Assembly: GCF_019428685.1 (NCBI RefSeq) | Contig: NZ_CP080095.1 | Span: forward strand, 3,658,001 to 3,722,000 | DNA from: Paraburkholderia edwinii | GTDB taxonomy: Bacteria > Pseudomonadota > Gammaproteobacteria > Burkholderiales > Burkholderiaceae | DNA: 64,000 nt | Direction of reading: 5' to 3' | The notes under the pieces: model-generated | The model's database searches: none | What the model saw: the letters and a program-made list of their open reading frames with translations, nothing else | Told to the model about the DNA's origin: nothing | Part shown: one piece after another, positions 1 to 8,530 of the stretch | Numbering within the stretch: the stretch's first letter is position 1 | Layout of the letters: each line of letters begins with the position of its first letter | Translations under genes and position numbers: made by a program

Positions 1-156
1 CGAACGCGCGTTAGGGATGTCCATGGCGAGGCGCCACGCGAGACCCGTTGCAAGCAGCGTCTTGAGAATCGCCGCGCAGGCGCAGAGCGCCACGATCGCG
101 CATATCAGGACGGCCAGCGGCAGCCCGTGGTGCAGTCCTTCAAGCATCGCGTGCAT
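1..156 (-). CDS. Undecaprenyl-phosphate sugar-1-phosphate transferase, WbpL/WecA-like, N-terminal part
   Basis: Reading the minus strand from an ATG at 156 gives a frame that stays open to the window edge. About 52 residues are visible: a hydrophobic segment, then a basic stretch ending in DIPNARS. The D-x-PN-x-RS motif after the first membrane helix is characteristic of the MraY/WecA/WbpL family, integral inner-membrane enzymes that load the first sugar phosphate onto undecaprenyl phosphate. A GGAGA ribosome site lies 7 bases before the ATG, and the start overlaps the end of the upstream epimerase gene by 17 bp, so the two are probably translationally coupled. Pairing of an epimerase with a WecA-like transferase (wbiG-wbiH in Burkholderia, wbpV-wbpL in Pseudomonas) is known. 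The catalytic loops lie outside the window, so the donor sugar cannot be told. Confidence 0.75.
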   Translation of the reverse strand, partial: MHAMLEGLHHGLPLAVLICAIVALCACAAILKTLLATGLAWRLAMDIPNARS

Positions 157-1117
157 GACTGTTCTCCGCGCGATACCACGCCGCCGTCTCCGTGAGCCCC
201 TGCTCCAACGTAAAGGGCGGCTTCCATCCAAGCACCTCCTGGATGTGGCGAGTGTCGAGCCGCAACTCGCCGATCAGTCGATCCACTTGCGCGGACTTCC
301 CGGTCAGGCGTCCCGCCAGGCGCAACCATGACGGCGGCACCGGCAGCAGCCAGGCACGTGCGTCCATCGGCTTCGCAAGCAGCCGCGCCAACTCCGCGAC
401 CGTCGGGTCGTAGCCATCGGTCACGTGGAAGATCTGGCCAGCCGCGCGAGGATCGATGGCGCATTGGATCAGTGCATGCACGAGGTTACCGATATAGACC
501 ATGCTGCGTCGCGCACGCACCGAACCCAACGGAAGGGGTATGCCGGCCGCGATCGCTCGCATCAGGCTGAAAAAATTCGCACGCACGCCCGACCCATAGA
601 CCAGCGGCGGACGCACGACCACCACCTCCAAGCCGCTCTCACGGCCATAGTCCAACAGCGCACGCTCGGCTTCGAGCTTGGATACGCCATACGGATCTTG
701 CGGCGCGGGCGTATCGGACTCGCGCAGCGGCGCTCCGCGACTGGCTTCCGCGATCGCCTTGACACTGCTGACATAAACGAAGCGTCGCGCGCCAGCCGCT
801 CTGGCCGCCTTCGCGAGGCGCAGCGAACCGTTCACGTTCGTCGCGCGATACGCCGCGAGCGGATCGGCTGACGTATCGTGCATCACGTGCACGCGCGCCG
901 CGAGGTGAATCACAACGTCACATCGGATCTCGTCGCGCCACAACTGATCGATATTCGCGAAATCGTCCGATTGCAGCAGCCATTCGCGCACGCCGGTTCC
1001 CACTGTTCCCGCGCGTCGCACGAGACCCGTGACATCATGCCCGTCTTTTAGAAGCGCGCTCGATAGCGCCTTGCCGACAAAGCCGTTTGCACCGGAAACA
1101 AGAACTGACAGAGTCAT
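140..1117 (-). CDS. NAD-dependent epimerase/dehydratase (extended SDR, WbiG/WbpV-like)
   Basis: This 325-residue extended short-chain dehydrogenase starts with a Rossmann GANGFVG motif (residues 9-15) and has the catalytic YGVSK tetrad motif in mid-protein. Members next to a WecA/WbpL-type initiator usually act on UDP-HexNAc, for example reducing a 4-keto-6-deoxy intermediate to make QuiNAc or FucNAc for the first sugar of the O unit. It is the upstream partner of the truncated transferase at the left edge and overlaps it. It lies 38 bp after the fcl stop, so it is probably the penultimate gene of the minus-strand operon that begins with the glycosyltransferase at 5428. The substrate is inferred from context only. 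Confidence 0.8.
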   Translation of the reverse strand: MTLSVLVSGANGFVGKALSSALLKDGHDVTGLVRRAGTVGTGVREWLLQSDDFANIDQLWRDEIRCDVVIHLAARVHVMHDTSADPLAAYRATNVNGSLRLAKAARAAGARRFVYVSSVKAIAEASRGAPLRESDTPAPQDPYGVSKLEAERALLDYGRESGLEVVVVRPPLVYGSGVRANFFSLMRAIAAGIPLPLGSVRARRSMVYIGNLVHALIQCAIDPRAAGQIFHVTDGYDPTVAELARLLAKPMDARAWLLPVPPSWLRLAGRLTGKSAQVDRLIGELRLDTRHIQEVLGWKPPFTLEQGLTETAAWYRAENSHARDA

Positions 1118-1155
1118 CGACGTCGCCCGAGGCGGCTCGTGTCCGCCAAAACGTA

Positions 1156-2097
1156 TTACGCCGCTGACTTGAGGAAGTCGGCATAGGCCAGTGCGATGCC
1201 GTCACGCAGCGACGTCTTCGCTTCCCACCCGAGGTCTTTCATCCGGCCCACGTTCAACAGCTTGCGCGGCGTGCCGTCCGGTTTGCTCGAATCGAACACG
1301 ATTTCGCCATTGAACCCAACCACATTCATGATGGTTTCCGCGAGTTCGCGAATCGTGACGTCCGTGCCCGTGCCGATGTTGAACAGACCTTCGCCGATGT
1401 CCTTTTCCATCAGGAACACGCAGCCCTCGGCGAGATCGTCGACATAGAGAAACTCGCGCATCGGCTTGCCGGAGCCCCATACGGTCAGGTCCTTCGCACC
1501 ACCGGCTTTCGCCTCGTGCGCCTTGCGGATCAGCGCCGGCAGCACGTGACTGTTCTTCAGGTCGTAGTTGTCGTTCGGGCCGTACAGATTGGTCGGCATC
1601 ACGGAAACGTAGCGCCGGCCGTACTGGCGGTTGTAGCTCTCGCACATCTTCACGCCCGCGATTTTCGCAATCGCATAGGGCTCGTTTGTTGGCTCAAGCG
1701 GCCCCGTCAGCAGATACTCTTCCTTGATCGGCTGAGGGCAGTCGCGAGGATAAATGCAGCTCGAACCGAGGAAGCACAAACGATCGACACCAGCCTTATG
1801 CGCGCTGTGGATGACGTTCGTTTCGACCGCAAGATTCTCGAAGATAAAGTCCGCGCCATACGCGTTGTTGGCGTAGATACCGCCGACCTTTGCCGCGGCA
1901 ACGAACACGTATTCGGGGCGCTCGGCCTCGAAGAAGTCGCGTACCGCCGCCTGGTCCAGCAGATCGAGTTCCTCGCGCGTACGGGTCACGAGGTTGGTGT
2001 AGCCCTTCTTCTGCAGCAGGCGATGTAACGCCGACCCCACCATTCCCCGATGCCCGGCAACGTATATTTTTGCGTTCTTGTTCAAGCTGAGCCTCAC
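1156..2097 (-). CDS. fcl: GDP-L-fucose synthase (copy 1)
   Basis: The product (313 residues) is a bifunctional 3,5-epimerase/4-reductase that turns GDP-4-keto-6-deoxy-D-mannose into GDP-L-fucose with NADPH. Visible marks are the nucleotide-binding GHRGMVG, the SSCIYP stretch with catalytic Ser and the Cys of the epimerase step, YAIAK as the Tyr/Lys pair, and [10 protein letters not shown]. The start is a GTG whose last two bases form the stop of gmd (GTGA overlap), so the two enzymes of the pathway are coupled. A second, clearly related copy lies at 27365. Annotation to family is secure. Whether the final sugar is fucose or another GDP-deoxyhexose depends on partners. Confidence 0.93.
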   Translation of the reverse strand: MRLSLNKNAKIYVAGHRGMVGSALHRLLQKKGYTNLVTRTREELDLLDQAAVRDFFEAERPEYVFVAAAKVGGIYANNAYGADFIFENLAVETNVIHSAHKAGVDRLCFLGSSCIYPRDCPQPIKEEYLLTGPLEPTNEPYAIAKIAGVKMCESYNRQYGRRYVSVMPTNLYGPNDNYDLKNSHVLPALIRKAHEAKAGGAKDLTVWGSGKPMREFLYVDDLAEGCVFLMEKDIGEGLFNIGTGTDVTIRELAETIMNVVGFNGEIVFDSSKPDGTPRKLLNVGRMKDLGWEAKTSLRDGIALAYADFLKSAA

Positions 2098-3209
2098 TCG
2101 CGCCCGACCGAAACGTTAAAGCCTTTGCTTTTGAGCAGCGCATGCTGGCGCGCCTTGTCGAGGTCGTTTGCCACCATCTCTTCGACCATTTCGTCGAGCG
2201 TGATTTTCGGCACCCAGCCGAGCCGCTGTTTCGCCTTGCCCGGATCGCCAAGCAACGTCTCCACTTCCGACGGACGGAAGTAACGCGGATCGATCTTCAC
2301 GATCACGTCGCCGACCTTGACGCCCGGCGCGTCGTCGCCATCGATTGCGGCCACGCGCCCTTGCTCGTTCACGCCCGAACCTTCCCACGCGAGCGTCACG
2401 CCGAGGCGTTTGGCGGCCTTCTCGATAAACGCGCGCACGCTGTATTGCACGCCCGTTGCAATGACGAAGTCTTCCGCCTGATCCTGCTGCAGCATCAGCC
2501 ACTGCATCTCGACGTAGTCTTTTGCATGACCCCAGTCACGCAACGCGCTCAGATTACCCATGAACAGGCATTGCTCGAGGCCTTGCGAGATGTTCGCCAG
2601 ACCGCGCGTGATCTTTCGCGTGACAAACGTCTCGCCGCGCCGTGCCGATTCGTGGTTGAACAGAATGCCGTTACACGCATACAAGCCGTATGCCTCGCGG
2701 TAGTTCACTGTAATCCAGTACGCATAGAGTTTAGCGACCGCATAAGGCGAACGCGGATAAAAAGGCGTGGTTTCCTTTTGCGGCGTTTCCTGAACCAGCC
2801 CATAAAGCTCCGACGTGCTCGCCTGATAAAAGCGCGTTTTCTTTTCGAGGCCGAGGAAACGAATGCCTTCGAGCAACCGGAGCGCGCCGATCGCGTCGAC
2901 ATCGGCCGTGTACTCAGGCGACTCGAAGCTGACCGCGACGTGCGACTGCGCGCCGAGGTTGTACACCTCGTCGGGCTGCACTTCCTGCAGGATACGAATC
3001 AGATTGGAAGTGTCGGTCAAGTCACCGTAATGCAACTTTAACCGTGCATGCTGTGCATGCGGATCTTCATAGATGTGATCGATACGCTCGGTATTGAACA
3101 GCGATGCACGGCGTTTGATGCCGTGCACTTCATAGCCTTTGGACAACAGAAACTCGGCCAGATACGAACCGTCCTGGCCGGTGATACCGGTAATTAGAGC
3201 CTTTTTCAT
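2094..3209 (-). CDS. gmd: GDP-mannose 4,6-dehydratase
   Basis: This enzyme removes water from GDP-D-mannose to give GDP-4-keto-6-deoxy-D-mannose, the first committed step toward GDP-L-fucose, colitose or D-rhamnose. The N terminus has [15 protein letters not shown], followed by the Thr/Glu and YAVAKLYAY active-site stretches and the family mark [18 protein letters not shown]. Length (371 residues) is normal. I chose the ATG at 3209, which gives the usual MKKALITG start. A GTG two codons upstream (3215) is also possible and has a slightly better GGAT element before it. It lies 42 bp after the gmd-like gene and overlaps fcl. Confidence 0.95.
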   Translation of the reverse strand: MKKALITGITGQDGSYLAEFLLSKGYEVHGIKRRASLFNTERIDHIYEDPHAQHARLKLHYGDLTDTSNLIRILQEVQPDEVYNLGAQSHVAVSFESPEYTADVDAIGALRLLEGIRFLGLEKKTRFYQASTSELYGLVQETPQKETTPFYPRSPYAVAKLYAYWITVNYREAYGLYACNGILFNHESARRGETFVTRKITRGLANISQGLEQCLFMGNLSALRDWGHAKDYVEMQWLMLQQDQAEDFVIATGVQYSVRAFIEKAAKRLGVTLAWEGSGVNEQGRVAAIDGDDAPGVKVGDVIVKIDPRYFRPSEVETLLGDPGKAKQRLGWVPKITLDEMVEEMVANDLDKARQHALLKSKGFNVSVGRE

Positions 3210-3251
3210 CGTCACTTAATCCGCGTAGCAAACCCGTCAAGATAGATATTT

Positions 3252-4274
3252 TTACTCGTCGCGTCCAGCCCTGCGACTGAGCCTTTCCAGTTGTGCATCA
3301 ACCATTTTTCCGACCATCTCTTCGAAGCTGATAGCCGGCTCCCAGTTGAGTACCTTGCGAGCTTTCGATGGATCTGCCAGGGTCTGCCCCGTTTCCAGCG
3401 GACGGACCAAAGCGGGATCGCTAATAACGTGGTCTTTCCAGTCTAGTCCCACGCGCCCGTATGCGACGTGGCACAGATCGCGCAGCGTATGCAGCTGCCC
3501 GGTTCCAACCACGAAATCGCCGGGCTTCTCCTGCTGCAACATGACCCACATTGCCCTGACGAAATCGCTTGCGTGGCCCCAGTCCCGCGCGACTTCGAGA
3601 TTGCCGAGCGCCAGCTTGCCGTTCGCGACGATCGGCTGACCACGCTCGTTGCGGTCGCGGGAATTGACGATGCCCAACGACGCACAAGCTGCGCCATAGG
3701 CTATCTTTTGCGTCACGAAGTGTAAAGGGCGGCGCTCGCTCTCGTGATTGAACAGGATTCCGCTTGAAATGAACATGCCATAGCTGTCGCGGCAAATGCG
3801 CGCCATCTGATGCGCGTAGACCTTTGCGGCCGCATACGGATTCAGCGGTTGAAACGCCGTGTTTTCGTTTTGCGGAATCACTTCCGCGTGGCCGAACATC
3901 TCCGACGACGACGCGTGATAGATCCGCGCCTTGGGCAGGCCGTGCCGCACCGCCTCGAACAGACGGATCGCACCGAGCCCGTTGATGATGAGCGTCTCGG
4001 CGGAACGCGACCACGATTCACCGGGGCGCGACTGCGAAGCGAGGTTGTAGATTTCGTCAGGCTTCGCTTCTTGCAGCGCATTGGCGATATCGATGCCTTC
4101 CGACATATCGCCGAACAGCACGGTGATGCGGTCGGCGAGGTGGCTCGAGTTATTCGGTCTGATCCAGCTTTCGCGCCGGGTAAAGCCATAGACCTTGTAT
4201 CCGCGGTCGAGCAGAAACTCGGCGAGGAACGATCCGTCCTGCCCGGTGATGCCGGTAATCAACGCAGTCTTCAT
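3252..4274 (-). CDS. GDP-mannose 4,6-dehydratase-like SDR (second Gmd homologue)
   Basis: This 340-residue protein is a second, divergent Gmd homologue directly upstream of gmd. It keeps [16 protein letters not shown] at the N terminus, SSSEMFGHAE, the NPYAAAKVYAHQ Tyr/Lys motif, and NHESERRPLHFVTQKI. It does not resemble the shorter Rmd or Fcl reductases. A pair of tandem Gmd-family genes suggests either two dehydratases with different control or one that has taken on another role, such as acting on a different GDP-hexose. Its ATG overlaps the stop of the upstream glycosyltransferase (ATGA). The family assignment is firm, the exact reaction is not. Confidence 0.82.
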   Translation of the reverse strand: MKTALITGITGQDGSFLAEFLLDRGYKVYGFTRRESWIRPNNSSHLADRITVLFGDMSEGIDIANALQEAKPDEIYNLASQSRPGESWSRSAETLIINGLGAIRLFEAVRHGLPKARIYHASSSEMFGHAEVIPQNENTAFQPLNPYAAAKVYAHQMARICRDSYGMFISSGILFNHESERRPLHFVTQKIAYGAACASLGIVNSRDRNERGQPIVANGKLALGNLEVARDWGHASDFVRAMWVMLQQEKPGDFVVGTGQLHTLRDLCHVAYGRVGLDWKDHVISDPALVRPLETGQTLADPSKARKVLNWEPAISFEEMVGKMVDAQLERLSRRAGRDE

Positions 4275-5428
4275 CTCATCACGCTCCGCTTAGGCGAGGC
4301 CAGGGCCTCTTCGTAGATACCAAGCAGATCTTCCGCACTGCGCCGCCATTCAAAACGCCCAGATTGCTTCAGACTTGCCGCTCTCCGCTCATTCCGCTCG
4401 TTCTGATCCTGAGACAGACGCAACATCGCATGCGCCCACGCCTCAGGGTCTTTAGGATCGAGAAGAATGGCGGCGTCTCCTGCCACCTCGGGAATTGAAC
4501 TCGTAGTAGATGTGATCGTGGGCGCTCCCATTTGCATTCCTTCGAGCACCGGCAGACCAAACCCTTCGAACAGCGAAGGGTAAAGACTTGCATAACAGTT
4601 GCGATACAGCCAGACAAGTTCCTCGTCGGACACATAGCCGGTCATGATGACTTTTTGCTCAATACCGAGTTCGGCCAGGTATTTCGTGAAGTCCTCCATC
4701 AGCCAGCCTTTGCCGCCGGCGAGCACGAGCGGCATCGGCGTACCACCGAGCGCCAGATAACGTGCATAGGCGGCGGCCAGGCGGCGCTGGTTCTTGCGCG
4801 GCTCGATCGTGCCGACGTTGAGCCAGAAACCGCCTTCGGCCACGCCTTCCAGCGTCTTCGGGCGCTTGCCCGGATCGGACATATCAGTGAAGCGCGAGCA
4901 CGGATAGACCACGCGCATACGCTCTTCAGGAAAATGCGGAAACACGCTCAGATAGTGATCGCGCGACGCTTTTGAAATCGCAATGATCCAGTCTGCCGCA
5001 ACAGCCGATCGGAATACGCCTTCGAAACAGCCGAGCCGGTTTGCCTCGGTGGTCCACGTCGGGTCGATCGTAAACCCCATATCGTAGAACGTATAGACCA
5101 GACGGGTCGTGGAGAACTGCACCGGGGACCAGAAGTTATTCGAATGGACAATATCCGGCGAACCGAGCGAGGCTTCGGTGTCGGTTTTCGTCCAGAATGC
5201 GCGCGCGGTTTCGCGGGTTAAGTGGCGCGGGCCATATTCGACGTGAGGACCCGAATATGGATTGAGCACCGGCATACGCGCGTCGAAATAGAAATCACCA
5301 AAGCTTGGGTAAAGGTGGTACGTGTGTTCTGGAGCGATACCTATCATCGCAGTTGCTATGGCGTGGGCGAAGTAACCACATCCCGCCTTGCCTGAACCTG
5401 TCTGAGAAATATCGAAGCCTATGCGCAT
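4271..5428 (-). CDS. GT4-family glycosyltransferase
   Basis: The 385-residue product has the two-lobed GT-B layout: an N-terminal acceptor lobe starting MRIGFDISQTGSGKAG and a C-terminal donor lobe. The donor lobe holds a NVGTIEPRKNQ loop near residue 210 and the EGFGLPVLEGM retaining-GT4 motif (E-x7-E) around residues 290-300. There is no signal peptide or membrane segment, so it acts on the cytoplasmic face. It is the first gene of the minus-strand operon running to the left edge. The 780-bp region upstream is shared with the divergent manC operon. Mannosyl, fucosyl or rhamnosyl transfer is plausible from the neighbours but not shown. Confidence 0.85.
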   Translation of the reverse strand: MRIGFDISQTGSGKAGCGYFAHAIATAMIGIAPEHTYHLYPSFGDFYFDARMPVLNPYSGPHVEYGPRHLTRETARAFWTKTDTEASLGSPDIVHSNNFWSPVQFSTTRLVYTFYDMGFTIDPTWTTEANRLGCFEGVFRSAVAADWIIAISKASRDHYLSVFPHFPEERMRVVYPCSRFTDMSDPGKRPKTLEGVAEGGFWLNVGTIEPRKNQRRLAAAYARYLALGGTPMPLVLAGGKGWLMEDFTKYLAELGIEQKVIMTGYVSDEELVWLYRNCYASLYPSLFEGFGLPVLEGMQMGAPTITSTTSSIPEVAGDAAILLDPKDPEAWAHAMLRLSQDQNERNERRAASLKQSGRFEWRRSAEDLLGIYEEALASPKRSVMR

Positions 5429-6206
5429 AAATTACTTCCCACGCTCGGGACACAAGTAAGAGAAACCGACGGGATTGCTTCCGGGCATATTGTTCTTATG
5501 GATTGCCGGCCAATTCGCTCGAGCGCATCCAAACTATCCGACGCAGAGCAGGCATTTGCTTATGCGTGAATAGTGGCAAAAGATGCAAGTATTTGAAACA
5601 CAGAGAGCGAAGTTTCTTCACTTACAATTTCACATGAAGACATCGCAGCGAGATAGTGACATGAAGCGGCCCGGAAAGATGTTGTTATTTGTAAATCGAA
5701 TTATGCCGGTTCACTGAAAGGCCCAGTGTCAAGCATTGTCAATGCCCTGTGGCCGTAAGCTTACCGGTAGCTACGTCTGCGCCCCGTATCTTACCGTACG
5801 TTTTTTGGCGTGCAGTACATTCTTCTGCTGTTTTCGCGTCCACGACGCGAAAGAGGCGACGAGTGTCACAGACGTTTGACAAAGCCGGGATAACGTCCAC
5901 ATCTCACTTGTCGGATAGGGCCCGCCGCAGCCAGAAGCCGAAAATTGCCCGCCAACTGACACCTTGGTATACTTTCAGCTTCCCGCCAAGGGCCGCTCCT
6001 GGCAATAACGCTATCGAATCCAACGCCTTCCCGTTCGCGTTGCCATTGACCCATTAATCTCGCGGCCCACTACAAGCCATGCGCTAACGTACAGGCGCGC
6101 TGGCTGGACTGTATTGCAACGGGGCTGCTATATTCTGCGGCCAGCAGAAGCTTGCGCCCTGCACGCTGTATGCAGCGACGCTTGAAAAAGACACTAAGGG
6201 AAGGCT
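5429..6206. other. Divergent intergenic region between the two polysaccharide operons
   Basis: No convincing gene is visible in these 778 bases, which are richer in A and T than the flanking genes. The region must carry the start signals for the leftward operon (from 5428) and the rightward operon (from 6207). I searched for a JUMPstart/ops element as used by RfaH and saw none. Confidence 0.6.
6105..6134 (+). promoter_or_regulatory. Candidate sigma-70 promoter for manC-wzm-wzt
   Basis: An extended minus-10, TGC followed by TATATT (6129-6134), lies 18 bp after a TGGACT minus-35-like hexamer (6105-6110). It is about 70 bp upstream of the manC start, which has its own AAGGGAAGG ribosome site at 6196-6204. 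This is pattern matching only. Confidence 0.35.
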
Positions 6207-7622
6207 ATGCAGTTGATTACGACAATCCTTTGTGGTGGCGCCGGCTCGAGACTGTGGCCTGTCTCCCGGGAACTCCATCCCAAACCGTTCATCCGCCTTG
6301 CGGACGGGCAGAGCCTGCTTCAAAAGGCGTTCTTGCGCGGCGCCCAATTGCCGGGTGTCGCTGAAATCCTGACGGTTACGAATCGCGATCTGCTTTTCAA
6401 AACCCAGGACGAATTCCGTGAAGTCAACACAAACGACCTGCCTACGTCGTTCGTGCTCGAGCCTTGTGGACGCAACACCGCTGCAGCCATCGCAACGGCC
6501 GTATTGCAAGTGATCAAGCGTTATGGTCCGGATGCGCTGATGCTGGTGCTCGCGGCCGACCACCTGATCGCCGATCAGGCCGCATTCGAAGCCGCGGTCG
6601 CGAAAGCGAGCCAACTCGCGGCGGCGGGGAAGCTGGTTACCTTCGGTATCGAACCTACCGCCCCCGAAACCGGATACGGCTATATCGAGGCGAAGGGCAA
6701 TGAAGTTCTGCGATTCGTTGAAAAGCCCTCACTTGAGAAGGCTCAGGAATATCTCGCATCTGGCCGCTTCCTCTGGAACTCGGGCATTTTCTGCTTTACC
6801 GCGGGCACGATGCTGAAGCAGATGGAACTGCATTGCCCCGAGGTCTTCGCTGCAAGCGCTGCTTGCGCGGAGTTGTCCCGCGAAGCTCAGGGCAATGGCT
6901 TTACGCAACTCGAACTCGATAACAAGTCCTTCCAGGCCGTGCCGGATGTGTCGATCGACTATGCGGTGATGGAAAAGTCGGATCGCATCGCGGTCGTCCC
7001 GTGCAGCATCGGGTGGACCGACATTGGCTCGTGGACTGCACTAGGCAATCTTTCGCCGGCTGATGAAAGCGGGAACCGCATCCTCGGCGATGCGCTCACG
7101 TACGGCACGCGCAACTGCATCATCCAGAGTACGGATCGCTTGGTCGGCGCCGTCGGTGTCGAGGATCTCATCGTCATCGATACGCCCGACGCCGTACTGG
7201 TTGCGAAAAAGTCGAGCGCGCAGGACGTCAAGCACATTTATGCGCAGCTGAAGGCCACCGGGCACGAGGCACACAAGATCCATCGAACCGTGCACCGCCC
7301 CTGGGGCACTTACACGGTGCTCGAGGAAGGCAACGGGTTCAAGATCAAGCGCATCGAAGTGAAGCCTGGCGCGAGCCTCAGCCTTCAGATGCACCACCAT
7401 CGCAGCGAGCACTGGATTGTCGTGCGCGGCATGGCGAAGGTGGTGAATGGCGATGCCGAGCTCTTCGTCAATACGAACGAGTCGACCTACATTCCGGCCG
7501 GACATAAGCACCGGCTCGAGAACCCAGGCATCTTGAGCCTCGTGATGATCGAAGTGCAGAGCGGCGCCTATCTCGGGGAAGACGATATCGTCCGCTTCGA
7601 CGATATCTACGGGCGCGCCTGA
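6207..7622 (+). CDS. manC: Mannose-1-phosphate guanylyltransferase / mannose-6-phosphate isomerase
   Basis: This type II bifunctional enzyme (471 residues) isomerises fructose-6-P/mannose-6-P and makes GDP-mannose from mannose-1-P and GTP, feeding the two Gmd-type dehydratases across the divergent promoter. The N-terminal nucleotidyltransferase has the signature LCGGAGSRLWPVSRELHPK and an FVEKP metal/sugar loop. The C-terminal cupin has HHHRSEHWIVVRG, the metal-binding isomerase part. Length is standard. It opens the rightward operon, so precursor supply and the exporter are co-expressed. No separate phosphomannomutase gene is present in the window. Confidence 0.95.
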   Translation: MQLITTILCGGAGSRLWPVSRELHPKPFIRLADGQSLLQKAFLRGAQLPGVAEILTVTNRDLLFKTQDEFREVNTNDLPTSFVLEPCGRNTAAAIATAVLQVIKRYGPDALMLVLAADHLIADQAAFEAAVAKASQLAAAGKLVTFGIEPTAPETGYGYIEAKGNEVLRFVEKPSLEKAQEYLASGRFLWNSGIFCFTAGTMLKQMELHCPEVFAASAACAELSREAQGNGFTQLELDNKSFQAVPDVSIDYAVMEKSDRIAVVPCSIGWTDIGSWTALGNLSPADESGNRILGDALTYGTRNCIIQSTDRLVGAVGVEDLIVIDTPDAVLVAKKSSAQDVKHIYAQLKATGHEAHKIHRTVHRPWGTYTVLEEGNGFKIKRIEVKPGASLSLQMHHHRSEHWIVVRGMAKVVNGDAELFVNTNESTYIPAGHKHRLENPGILSLVMIEVQSGAYLGEDDIVRFDDIYGRA

Positions 7623-7705
7623 CTGGTCCGCCACAGGGCGTTCACCGCAGAGCGTTGGCTACAAAGCGCTATTTGTGTAACTCATCAGGACAGGCAATCT
7701 GGTCG

Positions 7706-8530
7706 ATGTCTACTTTTCATCCTGCGACGCCGACTGCCATGCTCAAGGGCCTGCTGCGGCATCACGAGCTTCTTCGCGAGCTGGTCAAACGCGACTTCAT
7801 CGGCCGATACAAAGGCTCGATGCTGGGCGTCGTCTGGTCCCTGTTCAACCCGTTGCTAATGCTGGCAATTTATACGTTCGTCTTCAGCGTGGCGTTCAAG
7901 GCGCGCTGGGGCGGACATAGCGATGAGAGCAAGATTGCGTTCGCGATCGTGCTGTTCTCCGGGATCATCGTCCACAGCTTTTTTGCGGAGTGCCTGAACC
8001 GCGCGCCGGCGCTTATCACAAGCCATGCTAACTATGTGAAGAAGGTGGTCTTTCCACTGGAGATCCTTCCGTGGATGGCGCTGTTCTCGGCCTTGCTGCA
8101 CTTTATGGTCAGCTTCTGCGTGCTGCTCGCCTTCTGCCTGGGGTCTGGCGTGAGCATTCACCTTGGCATCCTGCTTGTTCCGCTCGCCCTGCTTCCGCTC
8201 ATTCTGATTGTAATGGGCATGTCGTGGATTCTCGCGTCTCTTGGCGTTTACCTGCGTGATCTTTCGCAAGTGATCGGCATGCTCGCCACCATTTCGCTGT
8301 TCCTCGCGCCCGTGTTTTATCCGATCGAGCAGTTGCCGCCGGCCTACCGCTCGATCCTCGTCTGGAATCCGATCACCCTTCCCGTGCTTCAACTTCGCGA
8401 CCTGATGTTGTGGGGCAAGCCGTTTCAATGGCAACCGTGGGCACTGAGCCTGGTCGTAGGCGCTCTGATTTTCCAGGCTGGGTACTGGTGGTTCCAGAAA
8501 TCACGTCGAGGGTTCGCCGATGTCGTTTGA
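7706..8530 (+). CDS. wzm: Polysaccharide ABC exporter permease
   Basis: The inner-membrane permease of an ABC-2 type O-antigen or capsule exporter, it forms with Wzt the channel that moves undecaprenyl-PP-linked glycan to the periplasm. About six hydrophobic helices follow the conserved N-terminal stretch LLRELVKRDFIGRYKGS, typical of the TagG/Wzm family. I start at the ATG at 7706 (274 residues). The frame extends to a TTG at 7655 and a further ATG lies at 7739, with no strong ribosome site for any of them. The gene overlaps wzt by 11 bp. In an ABC-dependent O-antigen pathway chains are finished in the cytoplasm before export, which fits the methyltransferases downstream. Confidence 0.9.
   Translation: MSTFHPATPTAMLKGLLRHHELLRELVKRDFIGRYKGSMLGVVWSLFNPLLMLAIYTFVFSVAFKARWGGHSDESKIAFAIVLFSGIIVHSFFAECLNRAPALITSHANYVKKVVFPLEILPWMALFSALLHFMVSFCVLLAFCLGSGVSIHLGILLVPLALLPLILIVMGMSWILASLGVYLRDLSQVIGMLATISLFLAPVFYPIEQLPPAYRSILVWNPITLPVLQLRDLMLWGKPFQWQPWALSLVVGALIFQAGYWWFQKSRRGFADVV

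Noticed and set aside
5429..6206. JUMPstart/ops element for RfaH control
   Set aside because: Searched by eye on both strands. No match to the conserved core was found.
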